Assembly: GCF_013204885.1 (NCBI RefSeq)
Contig: NZ_JABMKX010000001.1
Coordinates: 415,284 to 479,283, forward strand
DNA from: Paenibacillus tritici
GTDB taxonomy: Bacteria > Bacillota > Bacilli > Paenibacillales > Paenibacillaceae
DNA: 64,000 bases
Reading direction: 5' to 3'
Shown here: positions 49,453 through 57,502 of the stretch, in pieces
Layout of the letters: each line of letters opens with the position of its first letter
How positions within the stretch are numbered: position 1 is the stretch's first letter
Made by a program: the position numbers and the translations under genes
Notes under the pieces: model-generated
Database searches by the model: none
Seen by the model: only the letters and a program-made list of their open reading frames with translations
Told to the model about the DNA's origin: nothing

Positions 49453-49506
49453 TTGACAGAGCCCGGGAAAGAGAGTAATTTTAAATTCTGATTAAACATT
49501 GTTTAA
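49453..49506 (+). promoter_or_regulatory. SigA promoter and inverted repeat upstream of tetR/DHA2
   Basis: TTGACA, 17 bases, TAATTT (49476-49481), then the dyad TTAAACA-T-TGTTTAA (49492-49506) at the likely transcription start. It is a probable operator for the TetR protein encoded next. Confidence 0.68.
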
Positions 49507-49552
49507 ATCAATGATTAGGATTCTGTGACCGAGGAGGGCGACCCACTGCATT

Positions 49553-50176
49553 ATGGTTAAAACGGACAATAAGGCCGATTCTTCAGATAAAGATACGAAG
49601 CAGATTATCCTTGATGCAACAGTAGCATTGATCCGGGAGGAGGGATTCCGCTGTATTACTCTGCGCAGCATCGCTGCACGTGCGGAGACCAATCTGGCAC
49701 TGGTGAATTATTACTACGGCTCCAAGGATAAGCTGTTTGGTGATGCTGTGAAGCAGCTCGTGGCAACCTTTGATGATGCCTTCAAAGCTCTGGAGGATAC
49801 GGGGCTACCGCCGAAGGAGCGCTTGAAGCTGTTTTTCACGCGATATATTATGAATCTTAGCCGCTATCCCGGAATGGCCCGGCAGATGCTTGATCAGAGA
49901 CATCATATTATGGGCTCCCATGATGAATATGCCAAGTACTCCAAGCTGATGCGGATTGAACGGATGGTTGATGCACTCGCGGAGATCACCGGAGAACAGG
50001 ACCGCGATAAGCTCATGATGATGGTGATGCAGATCTACGGGGCAATCGTATTTCCGGTCATTATGGTTACCAGCCTGCCGGAGGAGCGGGAGGATCTTCA
50101 GCAGATCTTCAAGCTTGCTCCGCTGGAGGAGCAGATTGACGGATTGTTTGAGCTTTATTTTCATAAGTACAACTAA
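49553..50176 (+). CDS. TetR/AcrR family regulator
   Basis: A 207-residue repressor with helix-turn-helix FRCITLRSIAARAETNLALVNYYYGSKDKLFGDAV. The N-terminal 12 residues are charged and disordered. GGAGGG is 14 bases before the ATG, a long spacing. The gene is followed after 20 bases by a DHA2 pump, and a perfect dyad lies at the operon promoter, so it most likely represses the pump. Confidence 0.88.
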   Translation: MVKTDNKADSSDKDTKQIILDATVALIREEGFRCITLRSIAARAETNLALVNYYYGSKDKLFGDAVKQLVATFDDAFKALEDTGLPPKERLKLFFTRYIMNLSRYPGMARQMLDQRHHIMGSHDEYAKYSKLMRIERMVDALAEITGEQDRDKLMMMVMQIYGAIVFPVIMVTSLPEEREDLQQIFKLAPLEEQIDGLFELYFHKYN

Positions 50177-50196
50177 ATGATTACACAGAGAAAAGA

Positions 50197-51708
50197 GTGG
50201 TCAAGAGAATGTCAAAACCTATAAGTCAAGGAAACAGCGCTGCGGTTGAAGCGCCGTTCTCACTGAGAGCTATACTGCCGCCGCTGATGGCCATTATTGT
50301 TGGTATGATTATGGTTATTCTGGATAGCACAGCGGTCAATGTGGCGGTTCCGAATCTGGTGCAATACTTCGATACGGATCTGAAGACGGTCCAATGGGCG
50401 ATTACCGGCTACACGCTGGCACTCGCTGCAGTGATTCCGCTGGCCGGCTATATGACGGACCGGTTTGGTTCCAAGCAGGTATTCCTCACAACAATTGCTA
50501 TGTTTGTGCTGGGTTCAGTGTTATGCTCTGTGGCCCAGACTTCAGCGCAGCTGGTTCTTTTCCGGGTCATTCAGGGTCTAGGCGGCGGGATGGTAGCTCC
50601 GATTGGGATGGCTATGGTCTTCAGACTCGCACCGGCAGAGCGCAGAGGTTCTATCATGGGGCTGCTAGGGATTCCTATGCTGCTGGCTCCGGCTCTTGGA
50701 CCGATCCTCTCGGGCTGGCTGGTGGAGTATGTAAGCTGGCACTGGATTTTCCTCATTAACCTGCCTATCGGTATCGTAGGGATTATCATTGGGATCAAAT
50801 ACTTGCCGGTTACCGAGAAGAAGGGGAGAGCCCACCTGGATATCTTCGGGATTATTCTGGCCCCGGTGGCGTTCTCCATGCTGGCCTATGGTGTCAATCA
50901 GGGCGGCGGAGAGAGCTGGACTTCTACCGGAGCGATTGTCGGATTATCGGTCGGCGGTGTGGCACTGGTGCTGTTTGTCATTGCTGAACTGTTGCAGAAG
51001 CATCCGCTGCTGGAGCTGCGGGTCTTCCGTTCCTCGGACTTCACACGCGGGATTATTCTATCCTGGGTCACACAGGCTGCCTTGTTCGGTTCCATGCTGT
51101 TCGTTCCTCTGTATCTTCAGCAGATCCGTAACTATACACCGCTGGAGACAGGACTTATCCTGCTTCCTCAGGCCCTGGCTTCCGGAGTAGGGATGCCGCT
51201 GGGCGGCCGGCTGTTTGACCGGATCGGCGCCCGCCCGCTGGTATTCGTAGGTCTGAGTATTATTTCAACTGCCCTGTTCCTGCTGTCCGGGGTGACCGTA
51301 GACACCAGTCTACCGGTTATTATGCTGTCGCTGGTCATGATGGGCCTGGGAATGGGTCTGTCGATGATGCCGGTCAATACCCATGTCCTGAACTCTGCAC
51401 CGCGTGAATGGGTAGGCCGGGTTACACCGCTTACCGCCGCAGCCCAGCAGGTCGTCGTATCGTTCGCTGTTGCCGGTATGACCGGGTACCTGACCAGCCA
51501 GATTGCCGTGCATATGGGTGAGATGGCTGCCGGAAGCAATCCTCTTGCCGCTGCCGTGCAGGGCTTCGATGATGTGTTCTTCCTCTCCGCCTGCATAGCC
51601 GTGGCCGGAGTGGTCCTCAGCCTGATTCTGCGCCGTCCGAAGACGGCCGGTGCTGCGCCGTCCCCGGAAGAACCGCAGACGGATGCAGCTATGATGATGG
51701 GACATTAA
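50197..51708 (+). CDS. DHA2 family MFS multidrug efflux pump
   Basis: About 503 residues (GTG 50197; ATG 50209 is also possible, both with weak SD) and 14 hydrophobic segments. The segments ILDSTAVNVAVPNLVQYFDTDLKTVQWAITGYTLALAAVIPLAGYMTDRFGSKQVF and FRVIQGLGGGMVAPIGMAMVFRLAPAERRGSIMG fit EmrB/QacA-type pumps. It forms an operon with the preceding TetR gene. This is the second TetR-DHA2 pair within 8 kb, and the two pumps differ clearly in sequence. Confidence 0.9.
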   Translation: MVKRMSKPISQGNSAAVEAPFSLRAILPPLMAIIVGMIMVILDSTAVNVAVPNLVQYFDTDLKTVQWAITGYTLALAAVIPLAGYMTDRFGSKQVFLTTIAMFVLGSVLCSVAQTSAQLVLFRVIQGLGGGMVAPIGMAMVFRLAPAERRGSIMGLLGIPMLLAPALGPILSGWLVEYVSWHWIFLINLPIGIVGIIIGIKYLPVTEKKGRAHLDIFGIILAPVAFSMLAYGVNQGGGESWTSTGAIVGLSVGGVALVLFVIAELLQKHPLLELRVFRSSDFTRGIILSWVTQAALFGSMLFVPLYLQQIRNYTPLETGLILLPQALASGVGMPLGGRLFDRIGARPLVFVGLSIISTALFLLSGVTVDTSLPVIMLSLVMMGLGMGLSMMPVNTHVLNSAPREWVGRVTPLTAAAQQVVVSFAVAGMTGYLTSQIAVHMGEMAAGSNPLAAAVQGFDDVFFLSACIAVAGVVLSLILRRPKTAGAAPSPEEPQTDAAMMMGH

Positions 51709-51734
51709 GCCGTGACTCCAGAGAATGTTTGGCC

Positions 51735-51835
51735 CTCCGGCGACAGCTGATGCTTCCGATGCGAGCTTTCCTACAGAAAGCTTTCAGGCGGACGCTACCG
51801 CTCCTACAGTGCCAAAATTCTCCTCCGTCACTTTT
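51735..51835. repeat. Possible intergenic repeat relic
   Basis: The segment contains AGCTTTC-CTACA-GAAAGCT and two CCTACAG boxes, then GGCGGACGCTACCGCTCC and AATTCTCCTCC. It looks like a Paenibacillus interspersed repeat, but only one copy lies in this window. No gene is seen in 51709-52703 apart from repeats and a terminator. Confidence 0.35.
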
Positions 51836-51890
51836 CCCTGTCTGTATATTTTTCAAGTTCAATTTATATAGCCACTGATGTAGAGGGGTT

Positions 51891-51934
51891 AAAAAAGCAG
51901 CGATTCTCCCGTGATGGGAGTCGCTGTTTTTTTG
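51891..51934. terminator. Strong bidirectional terminator
   Basis: AAAAAAGCAGCGA..CTCCC-GTGA-TGGGAG-TCGCTGTTTTTTT. It lies 180 bases beyond the DHA2 gene, between that gene and the repeat field. Confidence 0.85.
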
Positions 51935-52047
51935 TTGTATAGGAAATTATATTATCCGTCAGATGTAGATAAGGAGGCGTAGCGTGAGGAGAAGTGCTAA
52001 ATGAATGATTCTGAGGCCGCATGAGTAAATCGGGAGCCCAGAGTGTA

Positions 52048-52110
52048 TGCGAAAAACCGAATACAATGTGCTGGTGCGAGGGTGCGTGACCGGATGTATG
52101 CGAAAACAAA
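52048..52110 (+). repeat. Dispersed repeat element A, partial copy
   Basis: Contains the AAACCGAATACAATGTGCT core shared with 5073-5190 and 52521-52640, then diverges. GTATGCGAAAA occurs just before the core and again at about 52096. Confidence 0.75.
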
Positions 52111-52200
52111 CATGTCTTTCAAGGCACAACTCCAGCATGAAAATGAGCAGCGTGGCTAAAAAACAGAACATCGTCTTTTCATTTATTTAACATATTTTAA

Positions 52201-52498
52201 CGGAAAACCGAACACAATTGGACTGGATACGCCACGTAAGCCAAATGTAATCGGAAAACCGAATACATTTGGACTGGTAGCGCCGCGTAAGCCAAATGTA
52301 ATCGGAAAACCGAATACATTTGGACTGGGTGCGCGGCTTAAGCCGAATGTAATCGGAAAACCGAATACATTTGGACTGGGTGCGCGGCTTAAGCCGAATG
52401 TAATCGGAAAACCGAACACAATTGGATTGGATACGCCGCTTAAGCCGAATGTAATCGGAAAACCGAACACAATTGGACTGGGTACGCCGCGTAGGCCG
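52201..52498 (+). repeat. Six-copy 51-bp tandem array
   Basis: Units start at 52201, 52252, 52303, 52354, 52405 and 52456, each beginning CGGAAAACCGAA and containing TTGGACTGG and a G+C block that in two units is the perfect palindrome CGGCTTAAGCCG. Across each junction AATGTA-A-TCGG-AAAA-CCGA-A-TACATT forms a hairpin in the ATACATT variants. The unit is related to the core of element A (AAACCGAAYACAATKKG). Because 51 is divisible by three, long frames run through it, but none has an SD. Confidence 0.93.
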
Positions 52499-52520
52499 TG
52501 CGTTTATCGCAGTGCCAGAC

Positions 52521-52680
52521 GTATTTTCACAGAAAAACCGAATACAATGTGCTAGTTCGTAGGCCGGATGCCCCGCAAATGGGCAGATGGGTACAGTAGA
52601 GGTAGCCATACAAGTTCTTTGGAACGCAGAGGTTCCTACATTATAAAAGGACGGCAATACCATTTCCACTTGTTTGTCCT
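52521..52680 (+). repeat. Dispersed repeat element A (copy 2) with element-B-like tail
   Basis: Aligns block by block with 5073-5190 (GTATTTTCACAG, AAACCGAATACAATGTGCT, GGCCGGATGC, AAATGGGCAG, GAGGTAGCCA, CGCAGAGGTTC), then ends in TTCCACTTGTTTGTCC, like the closing box of element B. It begins 23 bases after the 51-bp array. Confidence 0.85.
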
Positions 52681-52703
52681 TGCTGCTTGCCTCTGCTTCT
52701 AGT

Positions 52704-53649
<946 letters not shown>

Positions 53650-53675
<26 letters not shown>

Positions 53676-54114
53676 TTGTTAATCCCTCCTTCTGTGTTTG
53701 TTGCCGCTCTGACTCCTCCAGCTTGATTAACAGCTGGCTCTCGGAAGGGATTCTCCCTTTCTCGATGTCTTCGTATATCGACAGCTTGTTATTGACGGCG
53801 TCGAGCGCTTCGGCCAATTCGTTCTGGCGGCGGAATAGATCTTCCTTGTACTGGTTCAAGATCGCTTTGCGCTGTGGAATCGTAGAATCACCATCCAGCG
53901 CAAGATTCACCATCTCCTTCAGCAAGGACAGCTTCATCCCTGTCGCCCGGAAACATGTCATCAGCCGTATCCAATCCAGGTGATCTTGTTCGAACAGCCG
54001 GTTCCCGTTCTTATCCCGCTTAATGTAAGGGAGCAATCCCTCTTTCTCGTAAAAGCGAATCGTATGAGCCGGGCAACCCAGCCGCTCTGAAGCTTCTTTG
54101 ATCGTGAATGCCAT
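53650..54114 (-). CDS. MerR family regulator (NmlR/AdhR-like)
   Basis: About 154 residues starting [49 protein letters not shown], with [35 protein letters not shown] typical of the AdhR/NmlR branch, where a Cys (here in TCFRATG) can sense aldehydes. ATG 54114 has AAGGAG 11 bases upstream. A perfect 20-bp palindrome within a 19-bp promoter spacer lies just upstream. The downstream aldo/keto reductase is a fitting target for an aldehyde sensor. Confidence 0.88.
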
Positions 54115-54170
54115 TGGCCGGATCACTCCTTATCGGTTATTTTCAGGGCGGAATCGGCTGCTTCTTCCTC

Positions 54171-54201
54171 ATCCTAAACCTTAAAGTGCACTTTAAGGCA
54201 A
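54171..54201 (-). promoter_or_regulatory. MerR-type promoter with perfect 20-bp palindrome
   Basis: On the minus strand: TTGCCT, 19 bases, TAGGAT. The palindrome CCTTAAAGTGCACTTTAAGG (54179-54198) fills the spacer. The long spacer and central palindrome mark it as a MerR-activated, self-regulated promoter. Confidence 0.82.
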
Positions 54202-54263
54202 ATTATATTTTGGGAGGCAGCTGGACGCAGCGTCCACCCAAGGGCTTAGGTCGATCTTACTCA

Positions 54264-54321
54264 AAAGCAAAGGGGCTGCCCCAAGCAGCCATTTCATGGC
54301 GTTTGGGACAGCCCTTTTTGC
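54264..54321. terminator. Terminator downstream of the DMT gene
   Basis: GCAAAGGGGCTG-CCCCAA and TTTGGGA-CAGCCCTTTTTGC form a long stem with an inner CAGCCATTTCATGG loop. It serves the minus-strand transporter gene; the T-run on the plus strand could serve the other direction. Confidence 0.75.
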
Positions 54322-54347
54322 AAATAGAATGTATAGGTTGCACACCA

Positions 54348-55247
54348 TTATAAGCCAGCCCGCCGTTTCTTGAGCATTCTTGCAGGCGGGGCGATATGGA
54401 TTCTGCCGAGCAGCTCGGAGGCTAGAATACCCAGCAGCACAAGAGCGGCACCGGCATAGCCTTGAAGCGAGAGTTGCTCATGTACGAACCAGTAACCGAA
54501 GAAGGCAGCAAATACCGGCTCCAGGGCGAAGATCAGACCTGTACGGGTCGGTGTTGTGTACTTCTGGGCAACAGGCTGCAGGATGAAGCCGCAGGCGCTG
54601 CAAAAGATCCCCAGGGCCAGAATCGCGGTCCAGCCCGGAAGGGTGGACGGCAGCGAAGGGGTCTCGAAGATAGCTGACAGAATGAAGGCATACCCTCCGG
54701 CGAAGCCCAGCTGCAGGATGCCGATGTTCAGCGAGTCACTGGACTCAACAGCCCGGCCTGTCACAAGAATCTGTACAGCGTAGAATACAGCGGACAGAAT
54801 GCAGAGGAGATCGCCGGGCCGGACCTGCAGCGAGCCGTTCAGGGTGAGCAGCCCGATGCCGCAAATAGCGAGGACTGCACCGAAGATCTGCGGGGGTGCG
54901 ACTCTTTTTTTGAAGATCAGAACCTCCAGCAAGGGGACAAACACAACGGTCAAGGCGACCAGGAATCCGGCATTCGAGGTCGTAGTGGTCTTCAGTCCAA
55001 AGGTAATACAGGTAAACACCCCAAGCAGCAGAAAGCCGAGCAAGGCCCCGTATTTCATTGTTCTGGCATCCACGCTGCGCAGCCGTTTACGGAACAGCAG
55101 AGCCGCCAGTACAAAAGCAAGCCCGAAACGCAGTGCAATCAGATTGAATTCTCCCAGTGTGCCAAGTCCCATCTTCATGAACAGGTAGGAGGAACCCCAG
55201 AACAGGGTTACTGCCATGAGCATCAGCTCGGCCTTTAGCGGCTTCAT
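54348..55247 (-). CDS. EamA/DMT family transporter
   Basis: A 299-residue protein with about ten TM helices and two EamA repeats (ELMLMAVTLFWGSSYLFMKMGLGTLGEFNLIALRFGLAFVLAALLF at the start; ALEPVFAAFFGYWFVHEQLSLQGYAGAALVLLGILASEL at the end). DMT proteins of this type export metabolites or amino acids. It is divergent from a LysR-type gene, which probably controls it. Confidence 0.9.
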   Translation of the reverse strand: MKPLKAELMLMAVTLFWGSSYLFMKMGLGTLGEFNLIALRFGLAFVLAALLFRKRLRSVDARTMKYGALLGFLLLGVFTCITFGLKTTTTSNAGFLVALTVVFVPLLEVLIFKKRVAPPQIFGAVLAICGIGLLTLNGSLQVRPGDLLCILSAVFYAVQILVTGRAVESSDSLNIGILQLGFAGGYAFILSAIFETPSLPSTLPGWTAILALGIFCSACGFILQPVAQKYTTPTRTGLIFALEPVFAAFFGYWFVHEQLSLQGYAGAALVLLGILASELLGRIHIAPPARMLKKRRAGL

Positions 55248-55330
55248 TCATCCATCATCCTTCTTTATTTCAAGTGAGTATAGTATAATACCCTCGAATA
55301 CATAAGGTAACTGAATGTTTATCATAGGAT

Positions 55331-55349
55331 ACATGAGTATATCTCATGT
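55331..55349. promoter_or_regulatory. LysR-type candidate operator
   Basis: ACATGAG-TATAT-CTCATGT, a perfect inverted repeat in the intergenic region between the DMT and LysR genes. Confidence 0.6.
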
Positions 55350-55368
55350 AATGAGCGGAGGTTCAGGC

Positions 55369-56250
55369 ATGAGTCTGATCAAGTATGAAGTGTTCCTCAA
55401 AGTAGTAGAATTGGGCAGTCTGACCAAAGCCGCCGAAGTGCTGGGCTTCACCCAATCCGGCATCAGCCATACGATCAGCAGTCTGGAGAACGAATTCGGC
55501 TTCCCGCTGCTGGTGCGGAATCGTTCCGGTGTGAAGATGACGGTGAACGGGGAGCAGGTGCTCCAGCCAATCCGTGAAATCCTTAACTGGAATGAACAGC
55601 TGAAGCAGCAGGTCGCAGATATTCACGGTCTGGAGACAGGGACAATTACGATAGGCACCTTCACAAGCGTATCCGTTCACTGGCTGCCGGACATGATCAA
55701 AGAGTTCCGCAAAGAGTACCCCTACATTGAGTTCAAGCTGATGGAGGGAGGGTATCTGGAGATTGAGCAGTGGATTGAGGCCGGGGTGGCCGATTGCGGC
55801 TTCCTCTCGCTGCCTACCCGGGAGAAATTCGAGGTGTTTCCGCTTAAGCAGGACCGGATGCTGGCGATTCTTCCGCTGGACCACCCGCTGAGCACAGCCC
55901 CGTATATGCCGCTGGCCCAGATCGCCTACGAGGATTTCATCATTCCGAGGCCCGGCTCGGACTATGATGTGCAGCGGGTGCTGGAGAAGGCAGGAATTAA
56001 GCCAAACATCAAATTCTCGGCAGGGGATGACTATGCCATAATCGCAATGGTTGAAAAAGGCCTGGGCATCAGCATCCTCCCGGAGCTGGTCACCCGGTTC
56101 CAGCATGAGCATGTGGCGATGCTGGAGCTGGAGGAGCGCAGCTTCCGTTCACTGGGTATTGCGGTCAACTCGATGAAATATGCTTCTCCTGCAACGAGGC
56201 GGTTCCTGCAGCATGTGCAGAAGTGGTCGTCAGGCCAGGAAGGGATTTGA
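55369..56250 (+). CDS. LysR family transcriptional regulator
   Basis: About 293 residues from ATG 55369 (GGAGG 8 bases upstream); earlier ATGs lack an SD and cross the palindrome. The helix-turn-helix is LIKYEVFLKVVELGSLTKAAEVLGFTQSGISHTISSLENEFGFPLLVR. The substrate-binding domain follows (TGTITIGTFTSVSVHWLPDMIKEFRKEYPYIEFKLMEGGYLEIEQWIEAGVADCGF). It is divergent from the DMT transporter gene, the usual LysR-target arrangement. Confidence 0.92.
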   Translation: MSLIKYEVFLKVVELGSLTKAAEVLGFTQSGISHTISSLENEFGFPLLVRNRSGVKMTVNGEQVLQPIREILNWNEQLKQQVADIHGLETGTITIGTFTSVSVHWLPDMIKEFRKEYPYIEFKLMEGGYLEIEQWIEAGVADCGFLSLPTREKFEVFPLKQDRMLAILPLDHPLSTAPYMPLAQIAYEDFIIPRPGSDYDVQRVLEKAGIKPNIKFSAGDDYAIIAMVEKGLGISILPELVTRFQHEHVAMLELEERSFRSLGIAVNSMKYASPATRRFLQHVQKWSSGQEGI

Positions 56251-56274
56251 CTTGATAAATCCAGCTGTTCGGTG

Positions 56275-56330
56275 AAAATAAAAGCAGCGGCAGCCTAAGA
56301 CTTGATAAACAAAGTCTTAGACTGCCGCTG
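56275..56330 (-). terminator. Terminator of the RlmA-like gene
   Basis: CAGCGGCAG..TAAGACTT pairs with AAGTCTTA..CTGCCGCTG. On the minus strand a T-rich tract (CTTTTATTTT) follows. Confidence 0.8.
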
Positions 56331-56371
56331 TAGTCGTTCAGCTAACGTTTCCCGTTTAATGAAATGTTACG

Positions 56372-57256
56372 TTATTGTTTTTTACCAATCAAGATTTTGA
56401 AGTCCATAGTGACTTGTTTCAGATTCATCTTTTGGATTTTTTCTTTACGATAACTGGACACCCCCCAAGATAAAGGCGTCATACCGAGCAACGGATCAAT
56501 TAAGGACTCATTCAGACTTGCTGGATATCGAATGCTTACAATGTCTAGCAGCTTGAACTGTTTATTGAAATAATTGATTATAGGTCCATTTGAATAAACC
56601 TGTTTATTTGACCCCTCATGCAAAACTTCTCTTAATTCTTTTAAGTGATCCTGTTCAGGAACAACTTTAATTACCATACCTTGATCCATAATCATTCTCT
56701 TGAATTCCGAATAATTTGCCGGAGAAAGGATATTAACAATGTAATTAAACTGCTGATTTGCAAATGGACAGTTTGCAATGTCCGCGACACACCATATTGC
56801 ATTTGAATATTCAGCTGCTGCAGAACTAATTCCTTCTTTTGAAATATCGATTCCTACAGCCAAGACAGGATTTGATTTTTTCTTTTGTATCTCTACTTGT
56901 ATACGATTTAAATGTGAGCCTTCTCCACAACCTGCATCCAGTATACTTAATGGTTCATCGCTCTGAAGTTGACTCATCATAATTTCACTTATCACAGCGT
57001 GTAAAGGATTAAATAAACCGCTTTGGCTGACCGCTCTTCGGTTATCAAATATCTTCTGATCATATTTAGTATTGCTGGCCCGAGAGGATAGGTTGAGATA
57101 TCCACACTTGGCTATATCAAAACAATGCTGATTTTCACACACTAAACTTTTCAAATCGACCAGTTGCATCTGTTTTTTACATAGCGGGCAGATAAATATC
57201 TCCTGAAATTTCTCGATTCTCTCAGCGCTGATTACTCTTTTCCTTTTAATAAACAC
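56372..57256 (-). CDS. 23S rRNA (guanine-N1)-methyltransferase, RlmA/TlrB-like
   Basis: A 294-residue SAM-dependent methyltransferase. The N-terminal zinc finger is FICPLCKKQMQLVDLKSLVCENQHCFDIAKCGYLNL (the RlmA CxxC...CxxxHC pattern), the SAM motif is LSILDAGCGEGSHLN (about residue 108) and motif IV is FNYIVNILSPANYSEF. RlmA(I) methylates G745 and RlmA(II)/TlrB G748 of 23S rRNA; TlrB confers tylosin-type macrolide resistance. The GTG start at 57256 follows GGAAGGGTGAT. It is AT-rich. A premature terminator and a leader peptide precede it, which suggests drug-induced expression. Confidence 0.82.
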   Translation of the reverse strand: MFIKRKRVISAERIEKFQEIFICPLCKKQMQLVDLKSLVCENQHCFDIAKCGYLNLSSRASNTKYDQKIFDNRRAVSQSGLFNPLHAVISEIMMSQLQSDEPLSILDAGCGEGSHLNRIQVEIQKKKSNPVLAVGIDISKEGISSAAAEYSNAIWCVADIANCPFANQQFNYIVNILSPANYSEFKRMIMDQGMVIKVVPEQDHLKELREVLHEGSNKQVYSNGPIINYFNKQFKLLDIVSIRYPASLNESLIDPLLGMTPLSWGVSSYRKEKIQKMNLKQVTMDFKILIGKKQ

Positions 57257-57290
57257 ACAAAATCACCCTTCCATTCGTAAATGATGAATG

Positions 57291-57356
57291 AAAAAAGGTG
57301 CAGACAAATAAACCCAGGACTTTTAATTAAAAAGCTGGGCTATGTGAGCTGCACCT
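57291..57356 (-). promoter_or_regulatory. Premature terminator/attenuator in the rlmA leader
   Basis: On the minus strand AGGTGCAG pairs with CTGCACCT followed by TTTTT, enclosing CCCAG/CTGGG and CTTTT/AAAAG inner stems. It lies between the leader ORF and the methyltransferase start, so transcription would end early unless this hairpin is prevented. Confidence 0.75.
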
Positions 57357-57360
57357 ATCA

Positions 57361-57390
57361 TTATCTTAAACGAATGAATTTGATGATCAT
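57361..57390 (-). CDS. Leader peptide MIIKFIRLR
   Basis: A 9-codon frame encoding MIIKFIRLR, with GAGGGAG 9 bases before the ATG and the stop right after Arg-Leu-Arg. RLR is a +X+ motif at which macrolides arrest ribosomes (as in ErmD leaders). The stop codon lies 4 bases before the terminator hairpin, so a stalled ribosome would cover its 5' arm and allow read-through into the methyltransferase gene. Confidence 0.68.
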   Translation of the reverse strand: MIIKFIRLR

Positions 57391-57429
57391 GATTGAGCTC
57401 TCCCTCAATGGATAAATTAAAGCAATTCA

Positions 57430-57458
57430 ATATTAACATGGTTCACCAAGTGTAACAA
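57430..57458 (-). promoter_or_regulatory. Candidate SigA promoter of the leader/rlmA transcript
   Basis: On the minus strand TTGTTA, 17 bases, TAATAT. Transcription would begin about 25-30 bases before the leader SD. Confidence 0.6.
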
Positions 57459-57502
57459 ACTATTGCATTAAACTGCCCGTGAAGCATTGACAGTCTAATA
57501 CT

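Noticed and set aside
52201..52498. CRISPR array
   Set aside because: Units are contiguous with no unique spacers, and no cas genes are present.
52183..52669. Repeat-encoded protein frames across the 51-bp array (17-residue repeats)
   Set aside because: The period is a multiple of three, which keeps frames open on its own. No SD or start context, two overlapping minus-strand frames are equally open, and the sequence is hairpin-forming.
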